From: Thermovibrio sp. | GTDB lineage: Bacteria > Aquificota > Desulfurobacteriia > Desulfurobacteriales > Desulfurobacteriaceae | Direction of reading: 5' to 3' | Assembly (NCBI GenBank): GCA_003978105.1 | Contig: QOAO01000010.1 | Coordinates: 1-64,000 of the forward strand | DNA: 64,000 nt | Shown: piece by piece, positions 8,043-17,123 of the stretch | How positions within the stretch are numbered: position 1 is the first letter of the stretch | Layout: the number at the start of each line of letters is the position of its first letter | Program-made: the position numbers and the translations under genes | Notes under the pieces: generated by a model | The model's database searches: none | Told to the model about the DNA's origin: nothing | What the model saw: the letters and a program-made list of their open reading frames with translations, nothing else

Positions 8043-9679
8043 TTGCCATATTTGCAGTTGTAGCCGGTCTTGCAGGGGGATACGTCTTTGGCTCCAAAAA
8101 GGGACAGGTTGTAAGGGAGGAGTTAGAGAGGAAAATCCTTGAGGAGGCCAAGAAGGAGGCTCAAGGAATTATTAGCAGGGCAAAGGAAGAGGCCGAGGAG
8201 CTGAAGAAAAGGGCAGAGAAGATTGAAAGGGAAGCCGAGGCCAAGTATGAAGAGATGAAGAAAAAAGCCATTATTGAGGCAAAGGAGGAGCTCCTTAGGG
8301 AAAAGGAAAAGTTGGAGGCCGAGCTAAAGGAGAAGAAGAGGGAGCTCTCTGAGCTTGAAAGGAGGCTGCTTAGAAGGGAAGAGTACATAGAGAAGAGGGA
8401 AGAGAACTTAGATAGAAGAGCTACCTTTTTAGACAAGGTTGAGGCAGAACTTGAGGAGAAGAGGACAGAGGTTGAGAAGTTGGAGGCAGAACTCCTTGAA
8501 AAGGAGGTTAAACTCAGCCAGCTTCTTGATGAGGAAATGAAAAAGTTAGAGGAAATTGCCGGAATGACCAAGGAGGAAGCTCAGGAAGAGCTCATGAGGA
8601 GAATGGAGGACGAGATAAGGAGGGACTTAGCAGTTAGGTACAAGCAGATTGAAGAGGAGTTTGAACAGACCGTAGATAGGAAGGCCAAAAAGATACTTGC
8701 AACGACGATTCAGAGGTTGGCAACAGACGTTGTTGCCGAAACAACAGTTTCCGTTGTTGATCTTCCAAACAACGAGATGAAAGGAAGAATTATAGGAAGG
8801 GAAGGAAGGAACATTAGAGCTTTTGAGCTTGCAACTGGTGTTGACCTCATCATCGACGACACTCCTGAAGCAGTAACAATTTCATCCTTTGACCCTGTTA
8901 GGAGGGAGATAGCAAGGATTGCCCTTGAGAGGCTCGTTGCCGATGGGAGAATTCACCCTGCAAGAATTGAGGAGGTTGTTGAGAAGGTTAAGCAGGAGAT
9001 AGAACAGGAGATGATGAACGCCGCTGAGGAAGTCCTCTTTGAGTTGGGAGTAGAGAGGGTTCACCCTGAACTTAAAAAGCTGTTGGGAAGGTTAAAGTTT
9101 AGAACAAGTTACGGACAAAACGTCCTACAGCACGTTAAAGAGGTTGCATACTTAGCCGGAATGATTGCTGCAGAGATAGGTGCAGATGAAAAGCTTGCAA
9201 AGAGAGCGGGACTCTTCCACGACATAGGAAAGGCAGTAACCCACGAGGTTGAGGGTTCCCATGCAATAATTGGAGCGGAGCTCCTCAAGAAGTACGGAGA
9301 GCCTGAAGCAGTTGTCAATGCCGCTGCCGCCCACCACGGAGAGGTGGAATTTACAACTGTTGAGTCCGTATGTGCTGCAACTGCCGATGCTCTTTCGGCT
9401 GCAAGGCCTGGAGCGAGAAGGGAGAGTTTAGAGGCCTACATAAAGAGAATTGAGAAGTTGGAGAGCATCGCAGAGTCGTTCCCCGGAGTTATGAAGGCCT
9501 TTGCAATTCAGGCAGGTAGGGAAGTCAGGATAATGGTTGAACCCGACAAGATAACCGACGAGGAAGCTGAATTCCTGGCTCACCAGATTTCAAAGAAGAT
9601 AGAGGAGGAGGTCCAGTACCCCGGTCAAATTAAGATAACAGTTATAAGGGAGACAAGGGCCGTTGACTATGCAAAGTAA
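8027..9679 (+). CDS. rny: ribonuclease Y
   Basis: This is a membrane-anchored endoribonuclease that initiates mRNA decay. The ATG at 8027 has AAGGAGG five bases upstream and gives 550 residues; a TTG 18 bases earlier has no ribosome site. The order is an N-terminal membrane segment ([20 protein letters not shown]), a long Lys/Glu coiled coil (about 25-190), a KH domain with [15 protein letters not shown], and an HD domain with HDIGKA and AAHHGEVE metal ligands. The C-terminus [15 protein letters not shown] is typical. selB begins inside the last codons. Confidence 0.97.
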   Translation: METILVAIFAVVAGLAGGYVFGSKKGQVVREELERKILEEAKKEAQGIISRAKEEAEELKKRAEKIEREAEAKYEEMKKKAIIEAKEELLREKEKLEAELKEKKRELSELERRLLRREEYIEKREENLDRRATFLDKVEAELEEKRTEVEKLEAELLEKEVKLSQLLDEEMKKLEEIAGMTKEEAQEELMRRMEDEIRRDLAVRYKQIEEEFEQTVDRKAKKILATTIQRLATDVVAETTVSVVDLPNNEMKGRIIGREGRNIRAFELATGVDLIIDDTPEAVTISSFDPVRREIARIALERLVADGRIHPARIEEVVEKVKQEIEQEMMNAAEEVLFELGVERVHPELKKLLGRLKFRTSYGQNVLQHVKEVAYLAGMIAAEIGADEKLAKRAGLFHDIGKAVTHEVEGSHAIIGAELLKKYGEPEAVVNAAAAHHGEVEFTTVESVCAATADALSAARPGARRESLEAYIKRIEKLESIAESFPGVMKAFAIQAGREVRIMVEPDKITDEEAEFLAHQISKKIEEEVQYPGQIKITVIRETRAVDYAK

Positions 9680-11579
9680 GAAGTTTTTGGTTGTTGGAAC
9701 TGCAGGACACATTGACCACGGAAAGACGAGCCTAATCAGAACTCTAACGGGAGTTGATACAGACCGCTGGGAGGAGGAAAAGAGGAGGGGGATGACTATC
9801 GATTTGGGATTTGCCCACTTGGAGCTCCCCAACGGCACTCTGGCCGGAATAGTTGACGTTCCAGGACATGAAAAGTTCATAAAGAACATGCTTGCAGGGG
9901 CTCACGGCTTGGACTTAGTCCTCTTTGTCATTGCGGCAGACGAGGGGGTAATGCCTCAAACAGAGGAGCATTTAACGGTCTGCCAGACCCTTGGAACAAA
10001 GAGGGGAATCGTAGTTCTTACAAAGAAGGACCTTGTGGATGAGGAGTGGTTAGAACTTGTAAAGGAGGAGGTAAGGGATTTTGTAAAGGGAACATTCTTG
10101 GAGGGAGCTCCTATAGTTTCCGTCTCCTCAAAAACGGGAGAGGGAATAGATGAGCTTTTAGAGGAGCTTTCAAAGGTCTCCTCACAGGTAAAACCAAAGA
10201 GTTCTGAGGGTTTACTGAGACTCCCTGTTGATAGGTCGTTTACAGTTAAGGGATTCGGAACAGTTGTTACGGGAACTCTACTTTCGGGGAAGCTGGAGGT
10301 CGGAGAAGAAGTTGAAATACTTCCGGAGGGAATCAAATCAAAGGTTAGGGGAATTCAAGTTCACGGTAAACCTGTTGATAGGGCATTTGCCGGCCAGAGA
10401 ACGGCTGTCAATTTGGCCGGTGTTTCAAAGGAGGAGGTTAAGAGGGGAAACCTAATTTCGGCTCCCGGATACCTTAAACCCACGAAATTGGTAGATGTTG
10501 TCTTAGAAGTGTCAAGGAGCGCAGATGTAGTTGTTGAATCCGGTTTTAAAGTTCACTTCCATCACTTAACGAGTGAAACAGAGGGAGAGGTTTATTTAAT
10601 CAATAAGGAGGAGCTCCTTCCGGGAGAGAAAGCCCTTGCCCAGATAAGGTTGAGGGATGAGGTCGTTCCCGTTTACGGCGATAGGTTCATAGTCAGGAAC
10701 TATTCACCCGCAAGGGTTATTGGCGGAGGATGGATAGTAAACCCTCTACCTGAAAAAAAGTTTAGGAGGAGGTTCAGGGATAGGTGGATATCCTTTCTTA
10801 CTCCCTTAACGGAAAGGGAAAAGGTTGAAGGGAAGTTAATTTATCTGGTTGGTAAGTTTCCAGGTAAGTTCTCCTATGGCGATTTTGTTCAGAGGTTGGC
10901 CCTATCTCCAAGGGAAGCTAAGGAATTAACGGAAAGACTCCTTTTAGAGGGTAAGATTAATGAATTCAACAGAAAGCTCTATCCTCCAACGTTTAAGGAG
11001 GAACTTAAAGGAAAAATTTTGGAGGAAATAGAGAGATACCACGAAACTTATCCTGTTTCTGAGGGAATAAACAGGGAGTCCTTGAGGACAAATTTAAACA
11101 TTCCTCAGGAGCTCTTGGAAAGAGTAATTTCAGAGCTTTCAAGGGAAGGGAAGATTGAAGAAGTTGGCTCTCAGTTAAAACTAAAAGGATTTAAGCCAGA
11201 ACCAAAGGAGGAGTTTTCAGAAATTGCAGATATACTGAGAAAATACTCTAAAAAAAGTTTGTTCTCTCCACCATCATTAAAGGAGATTTCTAAGGAAACT
11301 GGAACTTCTGAAACAAAGGTATACATGACTGCCGACTACTTAGTTAAAAATGAGGGATTTCACAAAATAGGCAACTTCCTTTTCTCTCCAGATGCCTTTA
11401 GGAAAATTGTCAAAATCCTGAAGGAGCACTTCTTAAGGGAAGAGACTCTATCGGTCTCTGAATTTAAGGACTACTTAGGGGTAAGCAGAAAGTTTGCAAT
11501 TCCGATACTGGAATACCTTGACTCTCTCCAACTGACTGAAAGAAAAGGTAACGAGAGAATAAGGGGAAGAGCTCTCTGA
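9669..11579 (+). CDS. selB: selenocysteine-specific elongation factor SelB
   Basis: SelB is the GTPase that brings Sec-tRNA to UGA codons preceding a SECIS hairpin. The GTPase motifs are [13 protein letters not shown] (G1), the switch with [20 protein letters not shown] (G3) and TKKD (G4). Domains 2 and 3 follow, then a C-terminal stretch (about 380-636) of winged-helix repeats that bind the SECIS element. Length is about 636 residues, normal for the family. The ATG at 9669 overlaps the rny stop; a TTG six bases earlier is an alternative. It implies that the cell makes selenoproteins, although none is seen in this window. Confidence 0.95.
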   Translation: MQSKKFLVVGTAGHIDHGKTSLIRTLTGVDTDRWEEEKRRGMTIDLGFAHLELPNGTLAGIVDVPGHEKFIKNMLAGAHGLDLVLFVIAADEGVMPQTEEHLTVCQTLGTKRGIVVLTKKDLVDEEWLELVKEEVRDFVKGTFLEGAPIVSVSSKTGEGIDELLEELSKVSSQVKPKSSEGLLRLPVDRSFTVKGFGTVVTGTLLSGKLEVGEEVEILPEGIKSKVRGIQVHGKPVDRAFAGQRTAVNLAGVSKEEVKRGNLISAPGYLKPTKLVDVVLEVSRSADVVVESGFKVHFHHLTSETEGEVYLINKEELLPGEKALAQIRLRDEVVPVYGDRFIVRNYSPARVIGGGWIVNPLPEKKFRRRFRDRWISFLTPLTEREKVEGKLIYLVGKFPGKFSYGDFVQRLALSPREAKELTERLLLEGKINEFNRKLYPPTFKEELKGKILEEIERYHETYPVSEGINRESLRTNLNIPQELLERVISELSREGKIEEVGSQLKLKGFKPEPKEEFSEIADILRKYSKKSLFSPPSLKEISKETGTSETKVYMTADYLVKNEGFHKIGNFLFSPDAFRKIVKILKEHFLREETLSVSEFKDYLGVSRKFAIPILEYLDSLQLTERKGNERIRGRAL

Positions 11580-12460
11580 TGGAGGGACTCCTACTGAACG
11601 TCATTTTCCCCATTTACATACTAATTTTTTTAGGATACGCCTTTGGGAAAATCTGGAAATCCTTGGAAACAAGGACAATCTCAACGTTAGTCCTCTACAT
11701 TTTTGCCCCAGCTCTCATCTTTGACTCATTCAGGGGATTAAAAAGCTTTGAAAACTTAACTTCTATTTCACTTTCTGCGCTAATTGTTTTTTTAGGTGTT
11801 TACTCTCTTTCACTCCTCGTTGAAGGTCTCCTTTTAAAGGAAAAAAACCCGGCTTTTGAGCTCTCCTCAACGGTGATGAATGCTGGTTATTTAGGAATTC
11901 CCCTTATTTACTTAATGTTTGGAGAAAAGTCATTATCCATAGCTTTAACTTACATGGTTGTAATGGCTGTGTACCACTTTACTTTAGGAATTGTCATTCT
12001 AAACAGGAACCTATCATCAGGCTTTAAGGAAGCATTAAAAATCCCCCTTATATATGCGGTTCTTTTGGCCTTTCTCCTAAGGGGAGTTTCACTTCCATCC
12101 GGTGTTGAAAAGATGATTAAACTTACGGGAAACGCAACAATGCCATTAATGCTTGTATCCATAGGTATATCTCTTTCAAAAATCAATTTAAAGGGATTGG
12201 AAGTAGGAGTGCTATCGACTTTGGTTAGATTCTTAGGAGGAACTGTTTTCTCATTATTTTCCGTTGAAATTTTGGGATTGAAGGGATTGACATCAAAAGT
12301 TTTAATTGTCCAATCATCACTCCCTTCGGCAGTCCTCAACTACGTTCTCTGTGAGAGGTTCAACAAATCTCCCGAAATTGCCGCTTCCTCAATTTTCATT
12401 TCAACCATTCTTTTCCCCATCCATCTGATTCTCCTGAAACTTCTATTGATATACTTATAG
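11579..12460 (+). CDS. AEC-family (auxin efflux carrier-like) permease
   Basis: The 293-residue integral membrane protein has about ten hydrophobic segments arranged as two inverted halves, as in the AEC family (Mem_trans). Family-like stretches are AGYLGIPLIYLMFG and GNATMPLMLVSIGISLSKI in the middle and VQSSLPSAVLNYVLCERF near the end. Relatives export malate, malonate or other organic anions, so the substrate cannot be assigned. Its ATG overlaps the selB stop (TGATG), suggesting coupled translation. Confidence 0.85.
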   Translation: MEGLLLNVIFPIYILIFLGYAFGKIWKSLETRTISTLVLYIFAPALIFDSFRGLKSFENLTSISLSALIVFLGVYSLSLLVEGLLLKEKNPAFELSSTVMNAGYLGIPLIYLMFGEKSLSIALTYMVVMAVYHFTLGIVILNRNLSSGFKEALKIPLIYAVLLAFLLRGVSLPSGVEKMIKLTGNATMPLMLVSIGISLSKINLKGLEVGVLSTLVRFLGGTVFSLFSVEILGLKGLTSKVLIVQSSLPSAVLNYVLCERFNKSPEIAASSIFISTILFPIHLILLKLLLIYL

Positions 12461-12483
12461 CTAACTGAATTTTAGAGGTAACT

Positions 12484-13164
12484 ATGAAATGGATTTTCAT
12501 TTTTCTTTTTAGTTTTCCACTAAGTGTTTTTTCTGCTGAAATTCCAAATAAAACAACAGTAATCAAGGATACCTTAAAAGTAAGCAAAAGTGTTCGGCCG
12601 GACGTGTATTCCCTTACATTTAAGGTCTCCTCAAGGGGAAAAAGTGAAGAGAACGTCCTTAAATCCCTCTCAACAGCAGATGAATACATTAGAGGGTTGA
12701 ACCTCCCCTATTCTGGAGGGAACTTTATAATCTACCCTCTAAAGGAGTGGGACTCCGTTAGGAAAGTTTACAGAATAGACGGCTTCTCAGGAGAGGTGCT
12801 TTACAGATTTAAACTAAAGAATGTTCTCCAGCAGGAGGATATTTTTAGAGCTCTAAACATGGCAAGGGAGAAGTCTCCCATTTCTTACTCCATTCTATAC
12901 TCAAAATGGGTCGTTTCTGAGAAGAAAAAGAGTGAAGCATTAAAGAGTTTAAAAATTGGAATTTTGAATACAGCAAAGCGGGAAAAGAAAATCTTTGAAA
13001 GGGAATTAAATAAAAGATGCTTGATAAAGTCTATAAGCTTTAGTTCTGTTAATCCTTTCCCAATATTAGAAAATATAAGAGCTTTTAAAACTACAGCTCC
13101 AAAACCGAAAATAGAGAGGGAAGAAATTAAACTTAGAGCAAGGGTAGTTTACATCTGTTACTAA
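12484..13164 (+). CDS. exported SIMPL-domain-like (DUF541) protein
   Basis: A 226-residue protein with a clear signal peptide (KWIFIFLFSFPLSVFSA, cleavage near residue 19). The body, with DTLKVSKSVRPDVYSLTFKVSSRGKSEENVL, fits the SIMPL/DUF541 pattern of periplasmic proteins of unknown function, and the basic second half contains KREKKIFERELNKRC. The match is weaker than for typical SIMPL proteins. It starts 23 bases after the AEC gene with GAGGT as ribosome site, and bioA follows after 10 bases. Confidence 0.55.
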   Translation: MKWIFIFLFSFPLSVFSAEIPNKTTVIKDTLKVSKSVRPDVYSLTFKVSSRGKSEENVLKSLSTADEYIRGLNLPYSGGNFIIYPLKEWDSVRKVYRIDGFSGEVLYRFKLKNVLQQEDIFRALNMAREKSPISYSILYSKWVVSEKKKSEALKSLKIGILNTAKREKKIFERELNKRCLIKSISFSSVNPFPILENIRAFKTTAPKPKIEREEIKLRARVVYICY

Positions 13165-13174
13165 GGAGGAATCT

Positions 13175-14527
13175 TTGATAAGTAAAGAAACACTTAAGGA
13201 ATGGGATAAGAGGTACGTCTGGCACCCCTTTACTCAGATGGCAGAGTACGTTAAGTACGAGCCGATAGTTATTGAGAGGGGAGAAGGATGCTGGCTCATA
13301 GATGTTGATGGAAAGAAATATTTAGATGCTGTAGGTTCCATATGGTGCAACGTTCACGGCCACAACGTTAAGGAACTAAACGATGCCCTGTGTAAACAGG
13401 TTAACAAGATTGCCCACTCAACACTTTTAGGACTTGCAAACGTACCTTCCATTTTACTTGCCAAAAGATTAGTTGAGATAACCCCCAAAGGTTTAAATCA
13501 CGTTTTCTACTCTGACGATGGCTCTACTGCAATGGAAGTTGCCCTGAAAATGGCCTATCAGTACTGGCAGTTGAAGGGAGAAATGAAAAGAACAAAGTTC
13601 GTAAAGCTTGAGGAAGCGTACCACGGAGATACAATAGGCTCTGTAAGTATTGGAGGAATTGACCTCTTCCACTCAATGTTTAGAGAACTCATGTTTGAAA
13701 CCTATAAGGTTCCGGCTCCCCATCCCTACAGATTTAACGGAACGGCCGAGGAGTGTAAAGAGTACTCGTTAAATAGATTGAGGGAAATTTTGGAAGAACA
13801 CGGTGAGGAAGTTGCTGCAGTTGTTATGGAGCCCTTAGTCCAGGCAGCTGCGGGGATGATTGTCCATCCAGAAGGCTTTTTAAAGGGAGTCAGGGAACTC
13901 TGCGACGAGTTTGGAGTTTTACTAATTTTAGACGAGGTTGCAACGGGATTCGGAAAGACAGGGAAGATGTTCGCATGTGAGTGGGAAGGTGTAGTTCCAG
14001 ACATCATGGCAATATCTAAGGGATTAACAGCCGGATACATGCCGTTGGCAGTTACACTTTCAACCGATGAAGTCTACAGTGCTTTCTGGGGAGGGAACTA
14101 CGGGAGCGGAAAAACGTTTTTCCACGGACATACATTTACAGGAAATCAACTTGGATGTTCTGTTGCCTTGAAAAACATAGAGCTCTTTGAAAAGAAGGGA
14201 TGGCCAGAAAATTTAAGGGATAAGATTGAATACCTCCACAAAAAACTCCACGAGGAACTCTCTGAGTTAAAACACGTTGGGAATATAAGGGGAAGGGGAT
14301 TTATGGTAGGCATTGAACTTGTGAAGAACAAGGGAACTAAGGAGAGCTTCAGCTGGAAGGACGACGTTGGAAGGAGGGTTTCAAGGAGAATAGTTGAAAA
14401 GGGAGTATTCACAAGACCCTTAGGCCCTGTACTTGTAGTAATGCCTCCCCTTGCAATAAGTAAAGAGGAGATAGACTTTATGGTTAGAGCCTACAGGGAC
14501 GCTATTTTTGAGGAATTAGAACGTTAA
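13175..14527 (+). CDS. bioA: adenosylmethionine-8-amino-7-oxononanoate aminotransferase
   Basis: BioA is the PLP enzyme that converts KAPA to DAPA with S-adenosylmethionine as amino donor in biotin synthesis. The N-terminus WDKRYVWHPFTQM is characteristic of BioA. SDDGSTAMEVALKMA binds the cofactor phosphate, LILDEVATGFGKTG carries the PLP-pyridine aspartate, and ISKGLTAGYMPLAV contains the Schiff-base lysine. The 450-residue length is normal. TTG start, set by AAGGAGG five bases upstream. No other biotin gene is nearby. It ends four bases into the convergent usp gene. Confidence 0.95.
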   Translation: MISKETLKEWDKRYVWHPFTQMAEYVKYEPIVIERGEGCWLIDVDGKKYLDAVGSIWCNVHGHNVKELNDALCKQVNKIAHSTLLGLANVPSILLAKRLVEITPKGLNHVFYSDDGSTAMEVALKMAYQYWQLKGEMKRTKFVKLEEAYHGDTIGSVSIGGIDLFHSMFRELMFETYKVPAPHPYRFNGTAEECKEYSLNRLREILEEHGEEVAAVVMEPLVQAAAGMIVHPEGFLKGVRELCDEFGVLLILDEVATGFGKTGKMFACEWEGVVPDIMAISKGLTAGYMPLAVTLSTDEVYSAFWGGNYGSGKTFFHGHTFTGNQLGCSVALKNIELFEKKGWPENLRDKIEYLHKKLHEELSELKHVGNIRGRGFMVGIELVKNKGTKESFSWKDDVGRRVSRRIVEKGVFTRPLGPVLVVMPPLAISKEEIDFMVRAYRDAIFEELER

Positions 14528-15012
14528 ACTTCCTCGTTTCCTTCCTCCTCCTTCGTTTTTACTATCAGAATAGGAGATTCAACCTCTTTTATTATGTCAA
14601 GGACCTTTCCGATCCTGAAAAATGAGAGGGATTCATCGGTTATTCCAAGAGCTATTAGCTTGATGTCGTACTCCTTTGCATACCAACTGAGGCTCTCAGC
14701 CAACTCCCCAGAAATTAAGGAAACTCTTGTTTTTATTCCCCTTTTATCAAACTCCTTAGCTAAATCCCTTAATTTTCTGTAAGTCCTTAAGAGAGCATCT
14801 ACATAACCATCATCAATAGTTCCTCTTAGAGCCTCAATCTTTTCTTCAGAATCGTACTCCTCTTTTTCCAAGATTCCCCAGTCTGATGGAATCAAAACGT
14901 AAACAATGTGAACCTCCGTACAACCGGCCTCTCTTAACTTTAATATGTAGGGTTTAACGTTTATACTTGCCTTTCTTAAGTCTACCGGGTAGAGAATTTT
15001 TTTAAAAAGCAT
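14524..15012 (-). CDS. universal stress protein family, without ATP-binding loop
   Basis: A 162-residue UspA-fold protein (LFKKILYPVDLRKASINVKPYI at the N-terminus, IKEVESPILIVK at the end). The usual ATP-binding loop GxxGx9G(S/T) is not seen: the equivalent stretch reads ALGITDESLSFFRIGKVLD. It may therefore act without ATP, like UspA-type members. It is the second gene of a pair, and its ATG overlaps the stop of the first (TGATG). A GTG three bases earlier is possible, but GGAGG spacing favours ATG. Confidence 0.85.
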   Translation of the reverse strand: MLFKKILYPVDLRKASINVKPYILKLREAGCTEVHIVYVLIPSDWGILEKEEYDSEEKIEALRGTIDDGYVDALLRTYRKLRDLAKEFDKRGIKTRVSLISGELAESLSWYAKEYDIKLIALGITDESLSFFRIGKVLDIIKEVESPILIVKTKEEEGNEEV

Positions 15013-15482
15013 CACTCCTCCCTGCTCTTAACTATTAAAACGGGACATTTTGCATTCCTTATAACGTCTGTTGAAACGCTTCCCAAGAGAATCTCAGTTA
15101 AAAGGCCTTTACCGTGAGCTCCCATTACTATTACCTTGACCTTTTCTTTCTCAGCTACATCAACTATCTGTCTTGGGATATTTCCGTATTTTAGATAAAT
15201 CTTTACCGATAAACCCTCTTCTTCTAAAATTCTCTTTACAGCCTCCAACCTTTCTACTAACGAGGTTACGTACTCCTGGTCAACCTCAGGAAGAATCTTG
15301 TAGAGCTCCTTATCGTTTAAAAGGTCTGCCCCCTCGGGGAGCTCTATTGAAAGGTCATCAACCACGTGAACAATAACAACCTCCTTTTCTCCGGCCTCCT
15401 TTAGTTTTTTAACGTAGTCTAAGGCAAGCTCGGCAAGCGGTGAAAAGTCCGTTGAGTAAAGAACCTTTTCAAATAGCGGCAT
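15012..15482 (-). CDS. universal stress protein, ATP-binding type
   Basis: This 156-residue Usp domain begins PLFEKVLYSTDFSPLAELALDYV and ends CPVLIVKSREE. GAHGKGLLTEILLGSVS matches the ATP-binding consensus GxxGx9G(S/T), so it is expected to bind ATP, unlike its downstream partner. The two may form a heterodimer, which is an inference from gene coupling. The ATG is preceded by AAGGAGGGAG. The PP-loop gene lies 11 bases upstream in the same direction. Confidence 0.9.
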   Translation of the reverse strand: MPLFEKVLYSTDFSPLAELALDYVKKLKEAGEKEVVIVHVVDDLSIELPEGADLLNDKELYKILPEVDQEYVTSLVERLEAVKRILEEEGLSVKIYLKYGNIPRQIVDVAEKEKVKVIVMGAHGKGLLTEILLGSVSTDVIRNAKCPVLIVKSREE

Positions 15483-15492
15483 CTCTCCCTCC

Positions 15493-16482
15493 TTATCCTG
15501 TTACAGAAAATTCCTTTGTATCAAATAGGGGTTCAACTGTTAATTCCTTAAATAGTTTACCATTTTTATACAGGGCTACTTTAACCTCCCTTTTACTCTT
15601 TGCATCGGAGTACCTTGCAACTATTCCTGCAGCTTTTTTTAGGACTTCTGTAGATGGCTCCTCATTACACCTCAAAATTGCCGTTGGGGATGGAACGTTT
15701 GGAACTTTTATAACAATATCACTTTCCCTTGAAAATTCTTCTAACTTTTTATTCTCCTCTCTATTTCTTCCTACAATTAACTTACACTTTCCGAGTCTAA
15801 AGTGCCTTCCTATTTTCAGCAACCTTACGTTTTCCCAGGAGAGCTCTCCGTGTTCCATTAAATCCTTAACCTTCCTTGAGAAGGAGGGTTCGGTTAAAAG
15901 ACACCCTCCGGCCGGCGTTGGAAGTTCTTCAAGATTTACTCCCAATTCCTTTAAAATCTCAGGGTACCTTTTCCTTGAGCGTCCCCTTATGTCAAGGAGT
16001 TTTTCCCTGTCGACTATCCCTTTCTTCTCATAATCTGTCTCCGGCAAAAGTTTCCCTGAAAGTGGCCTTAAAACCCTACCTTTTAGACCTGAAAGCTTTT
16101 CAATTGAGTTAAAGGCCTGAAGGTGTTGAGACATGGGTCTCTGTCCTAAAACCTCCCCAGTTGCAACAATTCCATTTTCTCCTGCGACTTCCTTAACCCT
16201 TTTCAGCATGTAGGCTTTACAGTCAATACAAGGATTAAGATTCTTCCCGTATCCGTAAATGGGACTCTTTAGCATTTCAAGGTAGTCATCCCCCACTTTA
16301 ACAACTTTAAGCTCTATTCCCAATTTGTTGGCTAAATCCCGCAGCTTTTCTAAGTCCTTTTCAAAGAATGGGGAAGTAATGTGGACACCTACTACGTCAA
16401 ATCCAAGGTTCTTCAGCAGTTTTGCCGCAATTATACTGTCAAGCCCTCCTGAGAAGAGGAGGTAGACATTCCTTTTCTCCAT
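15493..16482 (-). CDS. PP-loop ATPase fused to NFACT-R (DUF814) domain, MnmA-like tRNA thiolation protein
   Basis: A 329-residue protein. The N-terminal adenylation domain has the PP-loop FSGGLDSIIAAKLL and resembles the tRNA thiouridylases MnmA/ThiI; NPCIDCKAYMLKRV places a Cys pair in the catalytic region, and TPAGGCLLTEPSFS supplies another Cys. The C-terminal part (about 215-320) has GRHFRLGKCKLIVGRNREEN and VPSPTAILR, the pattern of NFACT-R/DUF814 RNA-binding domains. It probably modifies tRNA with sulfur, but substrate and position are unknown. ATG at 16482 is preferred to a GTG six bases earlier because of GGGAG spacing. Confidence 0.75.
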   Translation of the reverse strand: MEKRNVYLLFSGGLDSIIAAKLLKNLGFDVVGVHITSPFFEKDLEKLRDLANKLGIELKVVKVGDDYLEMLKSPIYGYGKNLNPCIDCKAYMLKRVKEVAGENGIVATGEVLGQRPMSQHLQAFNSIEKLSGLKGRVLRPLSGKLLPETDYEKKGIVDREKLLDIRGRSRKRYPEILKELGVNLEELPTPAGGCLLTEPSFSRKVKDLMEHGELSWENVRLLKIGRHFRLGKCKLIVGRNREENKKLEEFSRESDIVIKVPNVPSPTAILRCNEEPSTEVLKKAAGIVARYSDAKSKREVKVALYKNGKLFKELTVEPLFDTKEFSVTG

Positions 16483-16542
16483 AGACACTCTCCCGATTTG
16501 GCCTTAATTTAAAGTTAAGAGATAAAAGAAAAGGAGGAAGGG

Positions 16543-17103
16543 ATGGCCCAACTAAAGCTCAATCTGATAGGTCACGGAATTGACCTAACGGGGGCAATAA
16601 AAAACACGTTGGAGGAAAAATTTAAGAGACTTGAGAAGTACTTGGGAAACGACAACAGGAGAGAGGTCTTTGCAGACGTTATTGTAAACAAGGAAAAGTA
16701 CCGCTCCTCTGTAGAAATCGTTATCTACAACGTCTTTGACCACACGTTAAGGATAAAGAAGGAAACTGACGACCTCTACACTGCCGTTGACTACGTTGTT
16801 GACTCTGCGGAAAAGCAGCTACGCCGTTTAAAGGATAAGGTTAAGACGGCATCAAAAAAGGAAGCCCAAAAAACAAAGCAGTTAACCTTAGTTGAGGAAG
16901 AAGTGGTTGAGAAGCCTATAGAAATCATAGAGGTTGAGCCCGAGCTCTACAAACCTATCTCTGTGGAGGATGCAGTTGTCCAGCTCCTTGGCTCAAAGAG
17001 GGAGTTTGTAGTGTTCTGCAATTCCGAAACTGGAAATGCGGCCGTTGTTTACAAGAGAAAGGATGGAAACGTCGGTCTGATAGAGATGCCTTCGTGTAAG
17101 TAG
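16543..17103 (+). CDS. hpf: ribosome hibernation promoting factor, long form
   Basis: The 186-residue protein has the N-terminal HPF/RaiA domain (about 1-105, KLNLIGHGIDLTGAIKNTLEEK) that binds the 30S decoding region, an acidic linker, and the C-terminal dimerisation domain YKPISVEDAVVQLLGSKREF. Long HPF forms inactive 100S ribosome dimers under starvation. The ATG has AAGGAGG upstream. It is transcribed alone between two minus-strand units and ends at a shared hairpin facing lepA. Confidence 0.95.
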   Translation: MAQLKLNLIGHGIDLTGAIKNTLEEKFKRLEKYLGNDNRREVFADVIVNKEKYRSSVEIVIYNVFDHTLRIKKETDDLYTAVDYVVDSAEKQLRRLKDKVKTASKKEAQKTKQLTLVEEEVVEKPIEIIEVEPELYKPISVEDAVVQLLGSKREFVVFCNSETGNAAVVYKRKDGNVGLIEMPSCK

Positions 17104-17122
17104 GAGGGAAAAGTTTCCCTCC
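17103..17122. terminator. bidirectional hairpin between hpf and lepA
   Basis: GGAGGGAAA and TTTCCCTCC form a perfect inverted repeat with a two-base centre, exactly between the convergent stops of hpf and lepA. The A and T runs next to the G/C stem could serve transcription in either direction. No long T-tract follows on either strand, so termination strength is uncertain. Confidence 0.55.
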
Positions 17123-17123
17123 C

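Noticed and set aside
8161..8571. Antisense Ser-rich frame inside rny
   Set aside because: It is the complement of the Lys/Glu coiled coil, which always gives long Ser/Phe-rich antisense frames; no ribosome site.
16498..16526. TTGGCC-N17-GATAAA as hpf promoter
   Set aside because: The predicted transcript start would fall on the ribosome site, leaving no room for translation initiation.
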